Both the position numbers and the translations under genes were made by a program. From the NCBI RefSeq assembly GCF_000338275.1, contig NZ_ANMR01000020.1, positions 30,798-94,797 on the forward strand: 64,000 nt of DNA. The letters run 5' to 3'. Positions within the stretch are counted from its first letter, which is position 1, and the number at the start of each line of letters is the position of its first letter. This DNA is from Staphylococcus xylosus NJ. Lineage in GTDB: Bacteria > Bacillota > Bacilli > Staphylococcales > Staphylococcaceae. A model generated the notes under the pieces. That model was given only the letters and a program-made list of their open reading frames with translations, ran no database searches and had not been told where the DNA came from. Positions 24,441 through 35,236 of this stretch are shown one piece after another.

Positions 24441-26000
24441 ATGAATGATTTGAATAAAGGGGATATGAGACAATCACATTATTTGAAGTTTTTTTCAAAC
24501 AAAAAGGAAAAGAAGTCATATAATGCCGGCCAATTAACAGGTTTAATATTGGGACCATTGTTATTTGCGTTAACGTTATTACTATTTCATCCGGATGATT
24601 TATCGGGTAAGGGTGTTTATGTTTTAGCAATCACACTTTGGATAGCGACTTGGTGGATTACTGAAGCGATACCCATTGCTGCAACTAGTTTGTTGCCATT
24701 GATTTTATTACCAATTGGACATGTGTTGAATCCAGAAGAAGTTTCAGCTCAATACGGTAATGATATTATTTTCTTATTCTTAGGTGGTTTTATTTTAGCT
24801 ATAGCGATGGAAAGATGGAATTTACATACTCGTGTTGCTTTATCTATTATTAATACACTTGGTACAAGTACTGGGAAGATTTTATTAGGCTTTATGATTG
24901 CTACTGGATTTTTATCAATGTTTGTTTCTAATACAGCGGCCGTGATGATAATGATACCTATTGGTCTTGCGATTATAAAAGAAGCAAATGAATTAAAAAG
25001 TCAAAATACTAAACCGGAAAGTATATCTAAATTTGAACAATCTCTTGTGCTTGCAATTGGTTACGCAGGAACAATCGGAGGACTTGGTACACTGATTGGC
25101 ACACCGCCTTTAATAATTTTAAAAGGGCAATATCAATCAGCATTTGGTGAAGAAATTAGTTTTGCTAAATGGATGATTATTGGTGTGCCAACAGTAATTG
25201 TATTACTCTTTTTGGTTTGGATATATATTCGTTATATTGCATTTAAGCATGATATGAAAGAATTACCTGGCGGACAAAAATTGATAAAAGAAAAATTAAA
25301 TGAATTAGGTAAAATGAAGTATGAAGAAAAAATTGTTTCAGTTATATTCTTACTTGCCAGTTTCCTGTGGATCAGTAGAGAATTTTTATTAAAAAATTGG
25401 TCAGTTACTTCTGGAGTTGCTGATGGCACAATTGCAATGTTTATATCTGTTTTGTTATTTCTTATTCCTTCTAACAACAAAGAAAAACATAAGAGGATTA
25501 TAGATTGGGAAGTTGCTAAAGAATTACCTTGGGGCGTTTTAATACTGTTTGGTGGGGGTTTAGCTTTAGCAAAAGGTATTTCAGAAAGCGGGTTGGCAAA
25601 TTGGCTTGGTGAACAATTGAAATTAATCGAAGGTGTAAGTCCATTGATTATTGTTCTTGTAATCACAATATTTGTTTTGTTCTTAACTGAAATTACATCA
25701 AATACAGCAACAGCTACAATGATTTTACCTATTTTGGCAACACTTTCAGTTGCAGTAAATGTGCATCCGTTGTTACTTATGGTACCAGCAGCCATGGCTG
25801 CTAATTGTGCATATATGTTACCGGTTGGAACACCACCAAATGCTATTGTATTTGGTACGGGTAGAATAAGCATCAAGAAGATGGCATCTGTAGGTTTTTG
25901 GGTCAATTTATTAAGTATAGTTGTAATTGTCCTAGTTGTGTATTTCTTAGTACCACCAGTGTTAGGTATTGATGTTACAAAACCATTGCCATTGAAATAA
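24441..26000 (+). CDS. sdcS: Sodium/dicarboxylate symporter (DASS family, SdcS-like)
   Basis: A 519-residue membrane protein with about 11-12 helices and the two Ser-Asn-Thr hairpin motifs of the divalent anion:Na+ symporters, SNTAAVMIMIPIG and TSNTATATMILPIL, plus the family signature YMLPVGTPPNAIVFG near the C-terminus. Length equals S. aureus SdcS, which takes up succinate, fumarate and malate with Na+. GGGGGAAG precedes the ATG, and an extended -10 TGTTATACT lies about 50 bases upstream. It is a single gene. Confidence 0.92.
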   Translation: MNDLNKGDMRQSHYLKFFSNKKEKKSYNAGQLTGLILGPLLFALTLLLFHPDDLSGKGVYVLAITLWIATWWITEAIPIAATSLLPLILLPIGHVLNPEEVSAQYGNDIIFLFLGGFILAIAMERWNLHTRVALSIINTLGTSTGKILLGFMIATGFLSMFVSNTAAVMIMIPIGLAIIKEANELKSQNTKPESISKFEQSLVLAIGYAGTIGGLGTLIGTPPLIILKGQYQSAFGEEISFAKWMIIGVPTVIVLLFLVWIYIRYIAFKHDMKELPGGQKLIKEKLNELGKMKYEEKIVSVIFLLASFLWISREFLLKNWSVTSGVADGTIAMFISVLLFLIPSNNKEKHKRIIDWEVAKELPWGVLILFGGGLALAKGISESGLANWLGEQLKLIEGVSPLIIVLVITIFVLFLTEITSNTATATMILPILATLSVAVNVHPLLLMVPAAMAANCAYMLPVGTPPNAIVFGTGRISIKKMASVGFWVNLLSIVVIVLVVYFLVPPVLGIDVTKPLPLK

Positions 26001-26027
26001 AAAATAAGAATCATTTATATTATATAG

Positions 26028-26080
26028 AAAGCATATCGTATCAAAGTTACTCAACGTAACACTGTGGTACGGTGTGCTTT
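26028..26080 (+). terminator. Terminator after sdcS
   Basis: AAAGCATATCGTATCA / TGGTACGGTGTGCTTT, a 16-bp stem with several G-T pairs, followed by TTTT. Confidence 0.8.
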
Positions 26081-26159
26081 TTTAATATATATCAAGTTAA
26101 ATCAATTTAGTTTGTAAATAACAGCTGTTCAGAATATAGTGAATATAAAATAGACAAAA

Positions 26160-26195
26160 AATACCGACAAAGTCAGGGGAGACGATGTCGGTATT
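26160..26195 (-). terminator. Terminator of the nos-pheA operon
   Basis: Perfect AATACCGACA / TGTCGGTATT stem; on the minus strand it is followed by TTTTTTGTC. Confidence 0.8.
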
Positions 26196-26309
26196 ATGAT
26201 ATTTACCATTGAATAGTCTTTTTTGACGATAAATAACTTAGTTTAATAGCGTTTTTTAATTTATATTAAATATTGAATTATGAAATATCCTGTTGCTAAT
26301 TAGCTTGTA

Positions 26310-27113
26310 CTAATTCAATTTGTCAAATGAACCTATTATAGTAACTTGGAAGTCTAAAGTATTGAGAATTTTAATTACTTTAGATAAATCTTCTGTTATT
26401 GGTGTGTCTGCTTGGACAAAAAAGTGATACATACCTAGTTGAGTTTTTAATGGTCTAGATTCTATCCAAGATAAGTTAATATTAAACAATACAAACGTAT
26501 TTAATATACTAGCTAATAACCCTGGCTTATCGAACTGAGGAGTTATAAGTAACATAGTATCGCTAGCATTTTCTATATGACGTGGTTGGTTACTAACGAC
26601 TAAAAAGCGAGTAACGTTATGTGGATAATCTTCTATATTTTGCTCTATAGGTGAATAGCCATACGTTTCTCCACTGCCAAGTGGTGCAATAGCACCGACG
26701 CCATTCTTAATCATATCTAAGCTTTTAATTGTGCTATCTACGTAATCAATCTCGAAACCATATGATTGGATATATTTACTAGTTTGACTAATGGCAGGTC
26801 CAATAGAATAAACTTTTGAAATATCGTTCACAGAAGCGCCATCAACACCATATAATGCAAATTGAATATCTAAATGTAGTTCGCCTTGTGCGTAAATATT
26901 TTGTTGTGTTAATGCATCTGCAACGATATTGATAGTACCCTCTATTGAATTTTCAATTGGCACAACAGCTATGCTATCGTTGTCTTCAGATACAGCCGCA
27001 ACTACCTCATATAAATTAGACTTTGATACATAATCTATGTCTGTTTCTGATTGATATTGTGTTGCAGCTAAGTAGGAAAAAGTTCCTTTTGGACCTAAAT
27101 AATAAAGTTTCAT
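26310..27113 (-). CDS. pheA: Prephenate dehydratase
   Basis: A 267-residue enzyme: the catalytic periplasmic-binding-like domain (LGPKGTFSYLAA, VPIENSIEGTINIVADAL, and the TRFLVV segment with the catalytic Thr) is followed by an ACT regulatory domain (PGLLASILNTFVLFNINLSWIESRPLKTQLGMYHFF). It converts prephenate to phenylpyruvate in Phe synthesis, with allosteric control by Phe through the ACT domain. It follows nos by 39 bases on the same strand, the conserved staphylococcal nos-pheA arrangement. Confidence 0.95.
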   Translation of the reverse strand: MKLYYLGPKGTFSYLAATQYQSETDIDYVSKSNLYEVVAAVSEDNDSIAVVPIENSIEGTINIVADALTQQNIYAQGELHLDIQFALYGVDGASVNDISKVYSIGPAISQTSKYIQSYGFEIDYVDSTIKSLDMIKNGVGAIAPLGSGETYGYSPIEQNIEDYPHNVTRFLVVSNQPRHIENASDTMLLITPQFDKPGLLASILNTFVLFNINLSWIESRPLKTQLGMYHFFVQADTPITEDLSKVIKILNTLDFQVTIIGSFDKLN

Positions 27114-27152
27114 TTGACGTTACCCCTTGTTTATATGTGTGTGGTAGGGTCG

Positions 27153-28217
27153 TTAATGAAATGGACAACCATTAGCTTCTGTTTTTTTATAAAAGAAATT
27201 AGGCTCTTTCATAACATTTTTATATCCGTGATGATAATTGGATACTAATGTGGGTGACAGGGAAGGAGCTAACCATGACCATTTACCAGTAACTTCTCTA
27301 CCATTTCTTGTTTCGTTTAGTTCGAATCTTTCAAATTGCTTCGATGCAGTGAGATGATCAACAATAGATACCCCAGATTTTTTAAAGGAGTGATAAACTG
27401 CATAATTCAATTCGACAAGTGTGCGATCTTTATTGAAAGAATTATTCTTTAGTGTATCAAATTCAAACGCTTCTGCAACACTTTCTAATAAATTATAACG
27501 ATAAGAGTCTGTAAAATTACGTACAGCTATTTCATTTACCATATACCAACCATTAAATGGTGCAGTTGGATATGTAATACCGCCAATCTTTAGATCCATG
27601 CTAGATATGATTGGTACCGCGTACCATTTTAATCCAAGTTGCTGTAATTTTGGAAAATGGTCATGTTCAATTATAACTTCTTTGATTAAGTGTGGTTGAT
27701 ATTCATGATATTTCATTGCCTCATTAGGCATTTTATAAATTAAAGGTAAAATATCGAAGTCAGTATGTGAACCATGCCAGCCAAGATGTTCAGCAAGTTG
27801 GGTAATGCTTTTCTCTGCGGGGTCACCTATATCTTCATAACCTGCATATCTGATTAATTGATTATTAAATATTTGAGGAGGATTATCCTTCGAGAATATT
27901 GTGATATAGGGTTTTATTTTTCCGTTATTTGTCGCTGTTGCAATATGGTTTTCTATTGCATTAATAAACTCATTTTCAGATTGTATGTGTCTTGCATCAA
28001 CAACAGTTAATGAATCCCAAAAAAATCGTCCAATACAGCGATTGGAATTACGCCAAGCCATTTTCGTTCCATAAGTTAATTCTTCTGCAGTATGTTCATA
28101 AGTTCCGGTTTCTTCAATGGCACACTCAACTTCTTTAATTCTTTTTGAAATGCTTTGATTATCATAATTTAATTCTTTATACATCGTGTCGATGAAGGAT
28201 TTTGCTTCTTTTAACAT
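27153..28217 (-). CDS. nos: Bacterial nitric oxide synthase oxygenase
   Basis: A 354-residue oxygenase-only NO synthase without a reductase domain. The haem-ligand Cys61 lies in [14 protein letters not shown], the arginine-binding Glu in [12 protein letters not shown], and the pterin/dimer region near the C-terminus ([11 protein letters not shown]). It makes NO from arginine with electrons from general flavodoxins. In S. aureus NO made by it affects oxidative-stress resistance and respiration. It is co-directional with pheA and preceded by the palindrome at 28284-28296. Confidence 0.95.
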   Translation of the reverse strand: MLKEAKSFIDTMYKELNYDNQSISKRIKEVECAIEETGTYEHTAEELTYGTKMAWRNSNRCIGRFFWDSLTVVDARHIQSENEFINAIENHIATATNNGKIKPYITIFSKDNPPQIFNNQLIRYAGYEDIGDPAEKSITQLAEHLGWHGSHTDFDILPLIYKMPNEAMKYHEYQPHLIKEVIIEHDHFPKLQQLGLKWYAVPIISSMDLKIGGITYPTAPFNGWYMVNEIAVRNFTDSYRYNLLESVAEAFEFDTLKNNSFNKDRTLVELNYAVYHSFKKSGVSIVDHLTASKQFERFELNETRNGREVTGKWSWLAPSLSPTLVSNYHHGYKNVMKEPNFFYKKTEANGCPFH

Positions 28218-28283
28218 ATAAACACCTCAATTAAGATTATAAATCATTTTTGAGTTTTTATAATCTTATATCATATAAATGTC

Positions 28284-28296
28284 ACGACATTGTCGT
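28284..28296. promoter_or_regulatory. Palindrome upstream of nos
   Basis: ACGACATTGTCGT, a perfect 13-mer palindrome about its central T, within a tract where ATGTCAC occurs twice (28279-28285 and 28302-28308). It lies 67 bases before the nos start in a gap shared with pncB and is a candidate operator; the regulator is unknown. Confidence 0.4.
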
Positions 28297-28421
28297 TAGT
28301 CATGTCACATTTTAAACAAATTTAAATCATAGATTAAATTGTATATGAAAAAAATATAATCTTATGTTGAATTTTCCAGTATATTTAAGTCCTCTTTCAT
28401 GTGCTATCAAGCTTTCATTTA

Positions 28422-28430
28422 TGCTAAACT
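28422..28430 (+). promoter_or_regulatory. Extended -10 of pncB
   Basis: TGCTAAACT. Transcription would begin near 28437, so reading frames extending to 28399 are untranslated and the start lies downstream. Confidence 0.45.
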
Positions 28431-28458
28431 AATGGAAAAGCCGATTGGAGAGATGGTT

Positions 28459-29928
28459 GTGTACCAATTTGAAGACGATACGTTAGTATTGCATAACGAT
28501 TTATATCAAATAAATATGGCAGAAAGTTATTGGAATGATGGGATTCATGAACGTATGGCAGTATTTGATTTATATTTTAGAAATATGCCTTTTGATAGTG
28601 GGTATGCTGTTTTTAACGGGTTGAAACGTGTCATTGATTACATTAATGGTTTTCACTTCTCAGAATCAGATATCGATTATTTAAAATCTATTGGTTACCA
28701 ACAAGATTTTCTAAGTTATTTAAAAACTTTAAAATTTACTGGCAATATTCGTTCAATGCAAGAAGGGGAACTTTGCTTTGGTAATGAACCGTTATTAAGA
28801 GTCGAGGCGCCCTTAATACAAGCACAATTAATAGAAACGATGCTATTAAATATCGTTAATTTCCATACATTAATAACGACAAAGGCGAGTAGAATTAGAC
28901 AAGTAGCACATGAAGATATGTTAATGGAATTTGGTACGCGTCGAGCACAAGAAGCAGATGCAGCATTATGGGGAGCTCGAGCTGCTTACATTGGTGGATT
29001 TAACTCTACAAGTAATGTACGAGCAGGAAAATTATTTGGTATCCCTGTTTCAGGAACACATGCGCATGCCATGGTACAAACATATGGTGATGAATATATT
29101 GCGTTTAAAAAATATGCTGAGCGTCATAAAGATTGTGTGTTCTTAGTTGATACGTTCCATACATTAAAATCTGGTGTGCCGACAGCAATTAAAGTTGCTA
29201 AAGAATTAGGTGATAAAATTAATTTCGTGGGCATTCGTTTGGACTCTGGGGACATAGCATATTTATCAAAAGAAGCACGTCGTATGCTAGATGAAGCTGG
29301 ATTCCCTAATGCTAAAATTATCGCTTCGAATGATTTAGACGAGCAGACAATTACTAGTTTGAAATCACAAGGCGCAAAAGTGGATTCATGGGGTGTCGGA
29401 ACAAAACTCATAACTGGTTTTGATCAACCTGCATTAGGCGCAGTTTATAAATTGGTTGCAGTAGAAGGTAATAATGGTGAGTATGTGGATCGTATTAAGC
29501 TTTCTAATAATGCTGAAAAAGTTACAACACCAGGTAAGAAAAATGTTTACCGTATTATCAATAAAAAAACGAATAAAGCTGAAGGTGACTACATTACGTT
29601 TGATCATGAGGATCCATATGAAGAATCGCCTTTAAAACTATTCCATCCAGTTCATACCTATAAAATGAAATTTATAAAAACATTTATCGCAAAAGATTTA
29701 CATCATGATATTTTTAAAAATGGTCAACTAGTTTACGAAATGCCAAGTGAGAGTGAGGCACAAACGTATTTAAGAAATAGTCTTGATTACTTATGGGATG
29801 AAAATAAACGTCATTTAAATCCACAAGAATACCCAGTAGATTTAAGTACAGCATGTTGGGAAAATAAACACAAACGTATTTTTGAAGTTGCTGAACACGT
29901 TAAAGAGATGGAGGAAGAAAATGAGTAA
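28459..29928 (+). CDS. pncB: Nicotinate phosphoribosyltransferase
   Basis: The chosen start is GTG 28459 ([25 protein letters not shown]...), seven bases after TTGGAGAG, giving 489 residues as in related staphylococci; an ATG at 28453 touches the ribosome binding site. Landmarks are [29 protein letters not shown] with the phosphorylated-His region [14 protein letters not shown], and [19 protein letters not shown]. It makes nicotinate mononucleotide from nicotinate and PRPP. It overlaps nadE by 8 bases, forming a two-gene NAD salvage operon. Confidence 0.93.
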   Translation: MYQFEDDTLVLHNDLYQINMAESYWNDGIHERMAVFDLYFRNMPFDSGYAVFNGLKRVIDYINGFHFSESDIDYLKSIGYQQDFLSYLKTLKFTGNIRSMQEGELCFGNEPLLRVEAPLIQAQLIETMLLNIVNFHTLITTKASRIRQVAHEDMLMEFGTRRAQEADAALWGARAAYIGGFNSTSNVRAGKLFGIPVSGTHAHAMVQTYGDEYIAFKKYAERHKDCVFLVDTFHTLKSGVPTAIKVAKELGDKINFVGIRLDSGDIAYLSKEARRMLDEAGFPNAKIIASNDLDEQTITSLKSQGAKVDSWGVGTKLITGFDQPALGAVYKLVAVEGNNGEYVDRIKLSNNAEKVTTPGKKNVYRIINKKTNKAEGDYITFDHEDPYEESPLKLFHPVHTYKMKFIKTFIAKDLHHDIFKNGQLVYEMPSESEAQTYLRNSLDYLWDENKRHLNPQEYPVDLSTACWENKHKRIFEVAEHVKEMEEENE

Positions 29929-30742
29929 CCTACAAGATATTGTTGTTAGAGAAATGAAAGTGAAACCTGAAATAGAAAGTAAAATTGAAACAAAACAGAT
30001 TATTCATTTTATAAAAAGTTATGTACAATCCCATTCCTTTGTACAAGCATTAGTATTAGGAATTTCAGGTGGCCAAGATTCAACATTAGCAGGGAAATTG
30101 TGTCAAATGGCAGTTGAAGAATTAAGAGAAGAAGGTAATTCATGTGAATTTATAGCGGTCAAGTTACCTTATGGGGAGCAAAAAGATGCTTCAGAGGTTG
30201 AAGATGCATTAACCTATATTCAGCCAGATGAAATCAAAACTATAAATATTAAACCTGCAGTGGATCAAAGTGTACAATCCCTTAAAGATGCTGGAATTAC
30301 TTTGACAGATTTTCAAAAAGGCAATGAAAAAGCTAGAGAGCGTATGAAAGTTCAATTTTCAATTGCATCTAACAAAAGAGGCATCGTTGTAGGTACGGAT
30401 CATTCTGCTGAGAATATAACAGGTTTTTACACTAAATATGGAGATGGCGCTGCAGATATTGCACCTTTATTTGGTTTAAATAAAAGACAAGGTAAGCAAC
30501 TATTAAAATATTTAGGTGCGCCCAAACATCTTTATGAAAAAGTGCCAACTGCTGATTTAGAAGAAGATAAACCCCAGTTACCTGATGAAGAAGCGCTAGG
30601 TGTAAGTTATAATGATATCGATGATTATTTAGAAGGTAAATCAGTACCTAGTGATGTAAAGACTATAATAGAAAATCATTATATTAAAACTGCACATAAA
30701 AGAGAGTTAGCATATACAAGATATACTTGGCCAAAAAATTGA
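29921..30742 (+). CDS. nadE: NH3-dependent NAD synthetase
   Basis: The start ATG 29921 follows ATGGAGGAAG and gives the normal 273 residues. The N-type ATP pyrophosphatase P-loop is in [15 protein letters not shown], and [27 protein letters not shown] is the nicotinate-adenine-dinucleotide site. It catalyses the last step of NAD synthesis using ammonia; no glutaminase domain is present. It overlaps the 3' end of pncB by 8 bases. Confidence 0.95.
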   Translation: MSNLQDIVVREMKVKPEIESKIETKQIIHFIKSYVQSHSFVQALVLGISGGQDSTLAGKLCQMAVEELREEGNSCEFIAVKLPYGEQKDASEVEDALTYIQPDEIKTINIKPAVDQSVQSLKDAGITLTDFQKGNEKARERMKVQFSIASNKRGIVVGTDHSAENITGFYTKYGDGAADIAPLFGLNKRQGKQLLKYLGAPKHLYEKVPTADLEEDKPQLPDEEALGVSYNDIDDYLEGKSVPSDVKTIIENHYIKTAHKRELAYTRYTWPKN

Positions 30743-30824
30743 TTAAGTTCTAAATATTTTTAGTGACAAAATAAAAAGATGTTGGTAAAATAACTTGAAT
30801 TTGATATCAGAAAGGAAAATGGTC

Positions 30825-31403
30825 ATGTCAGTGATAACATCTAACCCATGGTTAATGGTTTTAGCGATTTTTATTATAAACGTTGCCTATGTAACGTGTC
30901 TTACAATGAGAACAATATTAACACTTAAAGGTTATCGCTATGTAGCTGCAATTGTCAGCTTTTTAGAAGTTCTTGTATACGTCGTTGGATTAGGCATGGT
31001 AATGTCTAGTTTAGATCAAATTCAAAATGTATTTGCATATGCCTTTGGGTTTTCAATTGGGATTATTGTAGGTATGAAAATAGAAGAGAAATTAGCGCTA
31101 GGTTATACTGTCGTTAACGTTACCTCATCTGAATATGAGTTAGATTTACCACGACAATTAAGAGATTTAGGTTACGGTGTAACGCACTATACAGCTTATG
31201 GTCGTGATGGAAATCGATTAATTTTACAAATTTTAACGCCACGACGTTTTGAATTTAAGTTAATAGAGACCATTAAACAAATAGATGAAAAAGCATTTAT
31301 TGTAGCGTATGAACCTCGTACAATTCACGGTGGTTTCTGGGCGAAAGGTGTTAGAAGTAAAAAGCTTAAACAATATGATACGGATGAAGTTGAAAGCATA
31401 TGA
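30825..31403 (+). CDS. DUF2179 / UPF0316 membrane protein
   Basis: The start ATG 30825 lies eight bases after AAAGGA; earlier in-frame ATG and TTG codons are too close to or before that site. The 192-residue product has three hydrophobic helices (residues about 8-80: [51 protein letters not shown]) and a C-terminal cytoplasmic DUF2179 domain ([23 protein letters not shown]). The function is unknown. It overlaps the next gene by ATGA. Confidence 0.82.
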   Translation: MSVITSNPWLMVLAIFIINVAYVTCLTMRTILTLKGYRYVAAIVSFLEVLVYVVGLGMVMSSLDQIQNVFAYAFGFSIGIIVGMKIEEKLALGYTVVNVTSSEYELDLPRQLRDLGYGVTHYTAYGRDGNRLILQILTPRRFEFKLIETIKQIDEKAFIVAYEPRTIHGGFWAKGVRSKKLKQYDTDEVESI

Positions 31404-31585
31404 AAAAACAGCAAAAATTTAAAGTAGAAGAAAATGAAACAATTCAAGATTGTTTGCAACGCATGCGTGATGCAGGGTACACACCTGTGAAGCGCTTTGA
31501 AAAACCACTTTATAAAGAGAATGAAGATGGAACTTTTGAAGTGTATAAGCAAGAAATAGAATTCGTTGGTAAAATTTTACAATAA
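31400..31585 (+). CDS. NETI-motif protein (61 residues)
   Basis: A small basic/acidic protein containing the NETI motif ([28 protein letters not shown]). Such proteins are conserved in Bacillales beside the DUF2179 gene and purB, as here. The function is unknown. It overlaps the DUF2179 gene by 4 bases and ends before a hairpin terminator. Confidence 0.85.
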   Translation: MKKQQKFKVEENETIQDCLQRMRDAGYTPVKRFEKPLYKENEDGTFEVYKQEIEFVGKILQ

Positions 31586-31594
31586 TGATTGGTA

Positions 31595-31626
31595 AACCGT
31601 TATGGAATTACATGTCTATAACGGTT
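31595..31626 (+). terminator. Terminator upstream of purB
   Basis: AACCGTTAT / ATAACGGTT stem with a 14-base loop followed by GTTTTTATC. Confidence 0.75.
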
Positions 31627-31716
31627 GTTTTTATCGGCACTTAAATTTTTTATGCAGATAGTTGAAAAGGTTTATACTTTTCATAAGAATTCTGTTAAAC
31701 TAATAATGAAAAGGAT

Positions 31717-31729
31717 AAACACGAACTTT
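31717..31729 (+). promoter_or_regulatory. Possible PurR box upstream of purB
   Basis: AAACACGAACTTT matches 11 of 13 positions of the PurBox AWWWCCGAACWWT. A second, inverted box at the usual spacing was not seen, so support is limited. Confidence 0.35.
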
Positions 31730-31795
31730 TATTTAAAATTATGTTTTAATGTACATGTTTTAAGGCGTAATATTAACAAAAATTATGTATGATAG

Positions 31796-33103
<1,308 letters not shown>

Positions 33104-33189
33104 TTGAATTTTTCAAGTGAAATCGTTACACTTTAATGTATTAGTACGTTAAACTGAGATTAAATTGAAAAATACAGGGGTTGTTTTAA

Positions 33190-33492
33190 ATGCAAATAGA
33201 AAAACTAAAAGGGAAAGCATTAGATGAATTGTTTGATGCTATTTTAACACTAGAAAATAGAGAAGAATGTTATCAGTTCTTTGATGATTTATGTACTGTT
33301 AATGAAATTCAGTCATTATCACAGCGGTTACAAGTAGCAAAAATGATTAAACAAGGCTATACGTATGCAACCATTGAACAAGAGTCTGGTGCATCAACTG
33401 CAACTATTTCACGTGTGAAAAGATCATTACAATGGGGTAATGATGCTTATACGATGATTCTAGAGCGCATGAACATAGAAACGGCCGATTAA
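33190..33492 (+). CDS. YerC/YecD-type TrpR-like protein
   Basis: A 100-residue helix-turn-helix protein of the TrpR/YerC-YecD family (IQSLSQRLQVAKMIKQGYTYATIEQESGASTATISRVKRSLQWG, residues about 40-82). The domain binds DNA in TrpR, but the YerC branch has no known ligand or target. In Bacillus yerC lies before pcrB-pcrA-ligA as here, supporting orthology. ACAGGGG precedes the ATG. Confidence 0.85.
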   Translation: MQIEKLKGKALDELFDAILTLENREECYQFFDDLCTVNEIQSLSQRLQVAKMIKQGYTYATIEQESGASTATISRVKRSLQWGNDAYTMILERMNIETAD

Positions 33493-33532
33493 CGATTTCG
33501 CAAATTAGAAAATAAAAGATTTGGCTTATTTG

Positions 33533-33570
33533 AGCTAACGATAAGATGTTTAACATCTTTGTCGTTAGCT
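33533..33570 (+). terminator. Terminator after the YerC-like gene
   Basis: AGCTAACGATAAGATGTT / AACATCTTTGTCGTTAGCT, long stem, then TTTTTTGTTTT. Confidence 0.88.
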
Positions 33571-33749
33571 TTTTTGTTTTTATAAGGAATATCATTGAAA
33601 CTATTAAAAAGCCTTTTTTAAATGTATACATATTATAAAACTTGGTTTAAATGTTTATAAAAATAAAGTAAGGTAATTGAAAGGTAACAACGAATAAATA
33701 TAATAGTCATTGAATTGACTTGTGTAATTGAGTGAAAGGAAGTAACTTT

Positions 33750-34427
33750 ATGTTCAAAAAATTGTTATTTGGTTTGATAATAATATTATTATTAGGCCTT
33801 ATATTTGGAATTGTTTTGGCAGTATTTTCGAATTCATACACACCAACTAAATCGAGTATTGTAAAACCTACCAATGCCTTGCCAATCATTAATAAAACAC
33901 AAGGAGTTACACGTGTTAATGGTCATGTAATTGTAAATAAAAAATATAAACTCCCTCCACAATACCAACCAGGTGAAGATAAAATAGCGAAACAAAATTT
34001 TAATAAATTATTAGCTAAAGGTGAAACAGATCAATTAGATTTAAAATTTTCTAGCGGTTATCGAAGTTATAGTGAACAACAAAAAGTAGTGAAAGAATAT
34101 GAGGAAAAAGATGGTGAAAAAGTTGCACATCAATATACTGCAAAACCTGGGCACTCAGAACATCAAACAGGTCTTGCATTTGATGTTGGTACCAATAAAC
34201 CGTTAGATGACTTTCATAAAGATTTTGAGAAAACTAAAGAAGGTCATTGGATAGCACAAAATGCATCAGACTATGGCTTTATTATTAGATACCCAAAAGG
34301 TCAATCACATGAAACAGGTTATGCATATGAGGCATGGCATCTTCGTTATGTTGGTAAACCGCTTGCCAAAATTATTGATGAACAAGATACTAATTTAGAA
34401 AGTTACTATCGTTTAAATGAAAAATGA
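33750..34427 (+). CDS. D-alanyl-D-alanine carboxypeptidase, VanY type (membrane-anchored)
   Basis: The start ATG 33750 follows AAAGGAAG. The 225-residue protein begins with one transmembrane helix (LLFGLIIILLLGLIFGIVLAVF), so it is anchored with the catalytic domain outside. The M15 zinc peptidase motif HSEHQTGLAFDVG supplies the His and Asp ligands, and EAWHLRYVG near the C-terminus supplies the catalytic Glu and third His. SGYRSYSEQQ is also typical. It would trim D-Ala from cell-wall peptides. It ends at a hairpin and is not part of the pcrB operon. Confidence 0.87.
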   Translation: MFKKLLFGLIIILLLGLIFGIVLAVFSNSYTPTKSSIVKPTNALPIINKTQGVTRVNGHVIVNKKYKLPPQYQPGEDKIAKQNFNKLLAKGETDQLDLKFSSGYRSYSEQQKVVKEYEEKDGEKVAHQYTAKPGHSEHQTGLAFDVGTNKPLDDFHKDFEKTKEGHWIAQNASDYGFIIRYPKGQSHETGYAYEAWHLRYVGKPLAKIIDEQDTNLESYYRLNEK

Positions 34428-34440
34428 AATTAAAATAAAC

Positions 34441-34468
34441 AAATCACTTCGAAAATTCGGGGTGATTT
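34441..34468 (+). terminator. Terminator after the VanY-like gene
   Basis: AAATCACTTCGAA / TTCGGGGTGATTT with two G-T pairs, followed by TTTTC. Confidence 0.78.
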
Positions 34469-34543
34469 TTTCTACATCATTTTAGAACTCATAGCATAAA
34501 AATGCTATAATCAAATGTATGCTAAAAGAAGGAGTAACATGTT

Positions 34544-35236
34544 ATGAATGAGATTAAAAAGTGGAAACATATTTTTAAATTAGATCCTGCAAAGCCAATT
34601 AGTGACGAGGATTTAGGGTTAATTTGTAGGTCTGGAACCGATGCTATTATGATAGGTGGTACAGATAATGTTACCGAAGATAACGTTTCACACTTAATGA
34701 AAAAAGTTAATACTCATTCCGTACCGTTAATATTTGAATTTTCAAATTTAGAGAGTATCGTGCCAGGGTTTGATTTATATTTTATACCTACAGTGTTAAA
34801 TAGCATGGATGTAAAGTTTCATAATGGTATGCTCTTAGAAGCACTGAAAAATTATGGGTATTTAATCGATTTTGAAGAAATAGTATTCGAAGGTTATGTT
34901 GTACTAAACCCCGATTGTAAAGTGGCAAAATTAACACAAGCTAACACACAAATAACAACAGAAGATATTGAAGCATATGCACAAATGATTAATGATATTT
35001 ATAAATTACCGGTTATGTATATTGAATATAGTGGTGTTTATGGAGAAGTTGATATGGTAGAAGCAGCAGCTTATTCATTATCTAATACACAATTATTTTA
35101 TGGTGGTGGTATTAGTGATTATGAAGAAGCAGAGGCAATGGCTTCTGTGGCTGATACAATCATCGTCGGCAACATTATTTATGAAGATATAAATAAAGCA
35201 CTAAAAACAGTTAAGATAAAGGAGACACATAAATGA
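34544..35236 (+). CDS. pcrB: PcrB, heptaprenylglyceryl phosphate synthase
   Basis: A 230-residue TIM-barrel prenyltransferase of the GGGP/HepGP synthase family: [39 protein letters not shown] and the phosphate-binding [16 protein letters not shown]. In Bacillales it joins heptaprenyl diphosphate to glycerol-1-phosphate. AGAAGGAG precedes the ATG. It overlaps pcrA by 4 bases and heads the pcrB-pcrA-ligA-camS operon. Confidence 0.93.
   Translation: MNEIKKWKHIFKLDPAKPISDEDLGLICRSGTDAIMIGGTDNVTEDNVSHLMKKVNTHSVPLIFEFSNLESIVPGFDLYFIPTVLNSMDVKFHNGMLLEALKNYGYLIDFEEIVFEGYVVLNPDCKVAKLTQANTQITTEDIEAYAQMINDIYKLPVMYIEYSGVYGEVDMVEAAAYSLSNTQLFYGGGISDYEEAEAMASVADTIIVGNIIYEDINKALKTVKIKETHK

Larger units (their letters stand above)
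26001..26309. other. Gene-free region between sdcS and pheA
   Basis: About 310 bases between convergent genes, holding one terminator for each side (26028-26080 and 26160-26195). Nothing else was recognised. Confidence 0.6.

Noticed and set aside
25232..26014. 260-codon minus-strand open frame opposite sdcS
   Set aside because: It is antisense to a well-conserved transporter gene, has no ribosome binding site and no family likeness.
35200..35235. LexA box at pcrB-pcrA or dinB
   Set aside because: pcrA and dinB are SOS genes in some relatives, but no CGAAC-N4-GTTC-like site was found upstream of 34544, 35233 or 49544.
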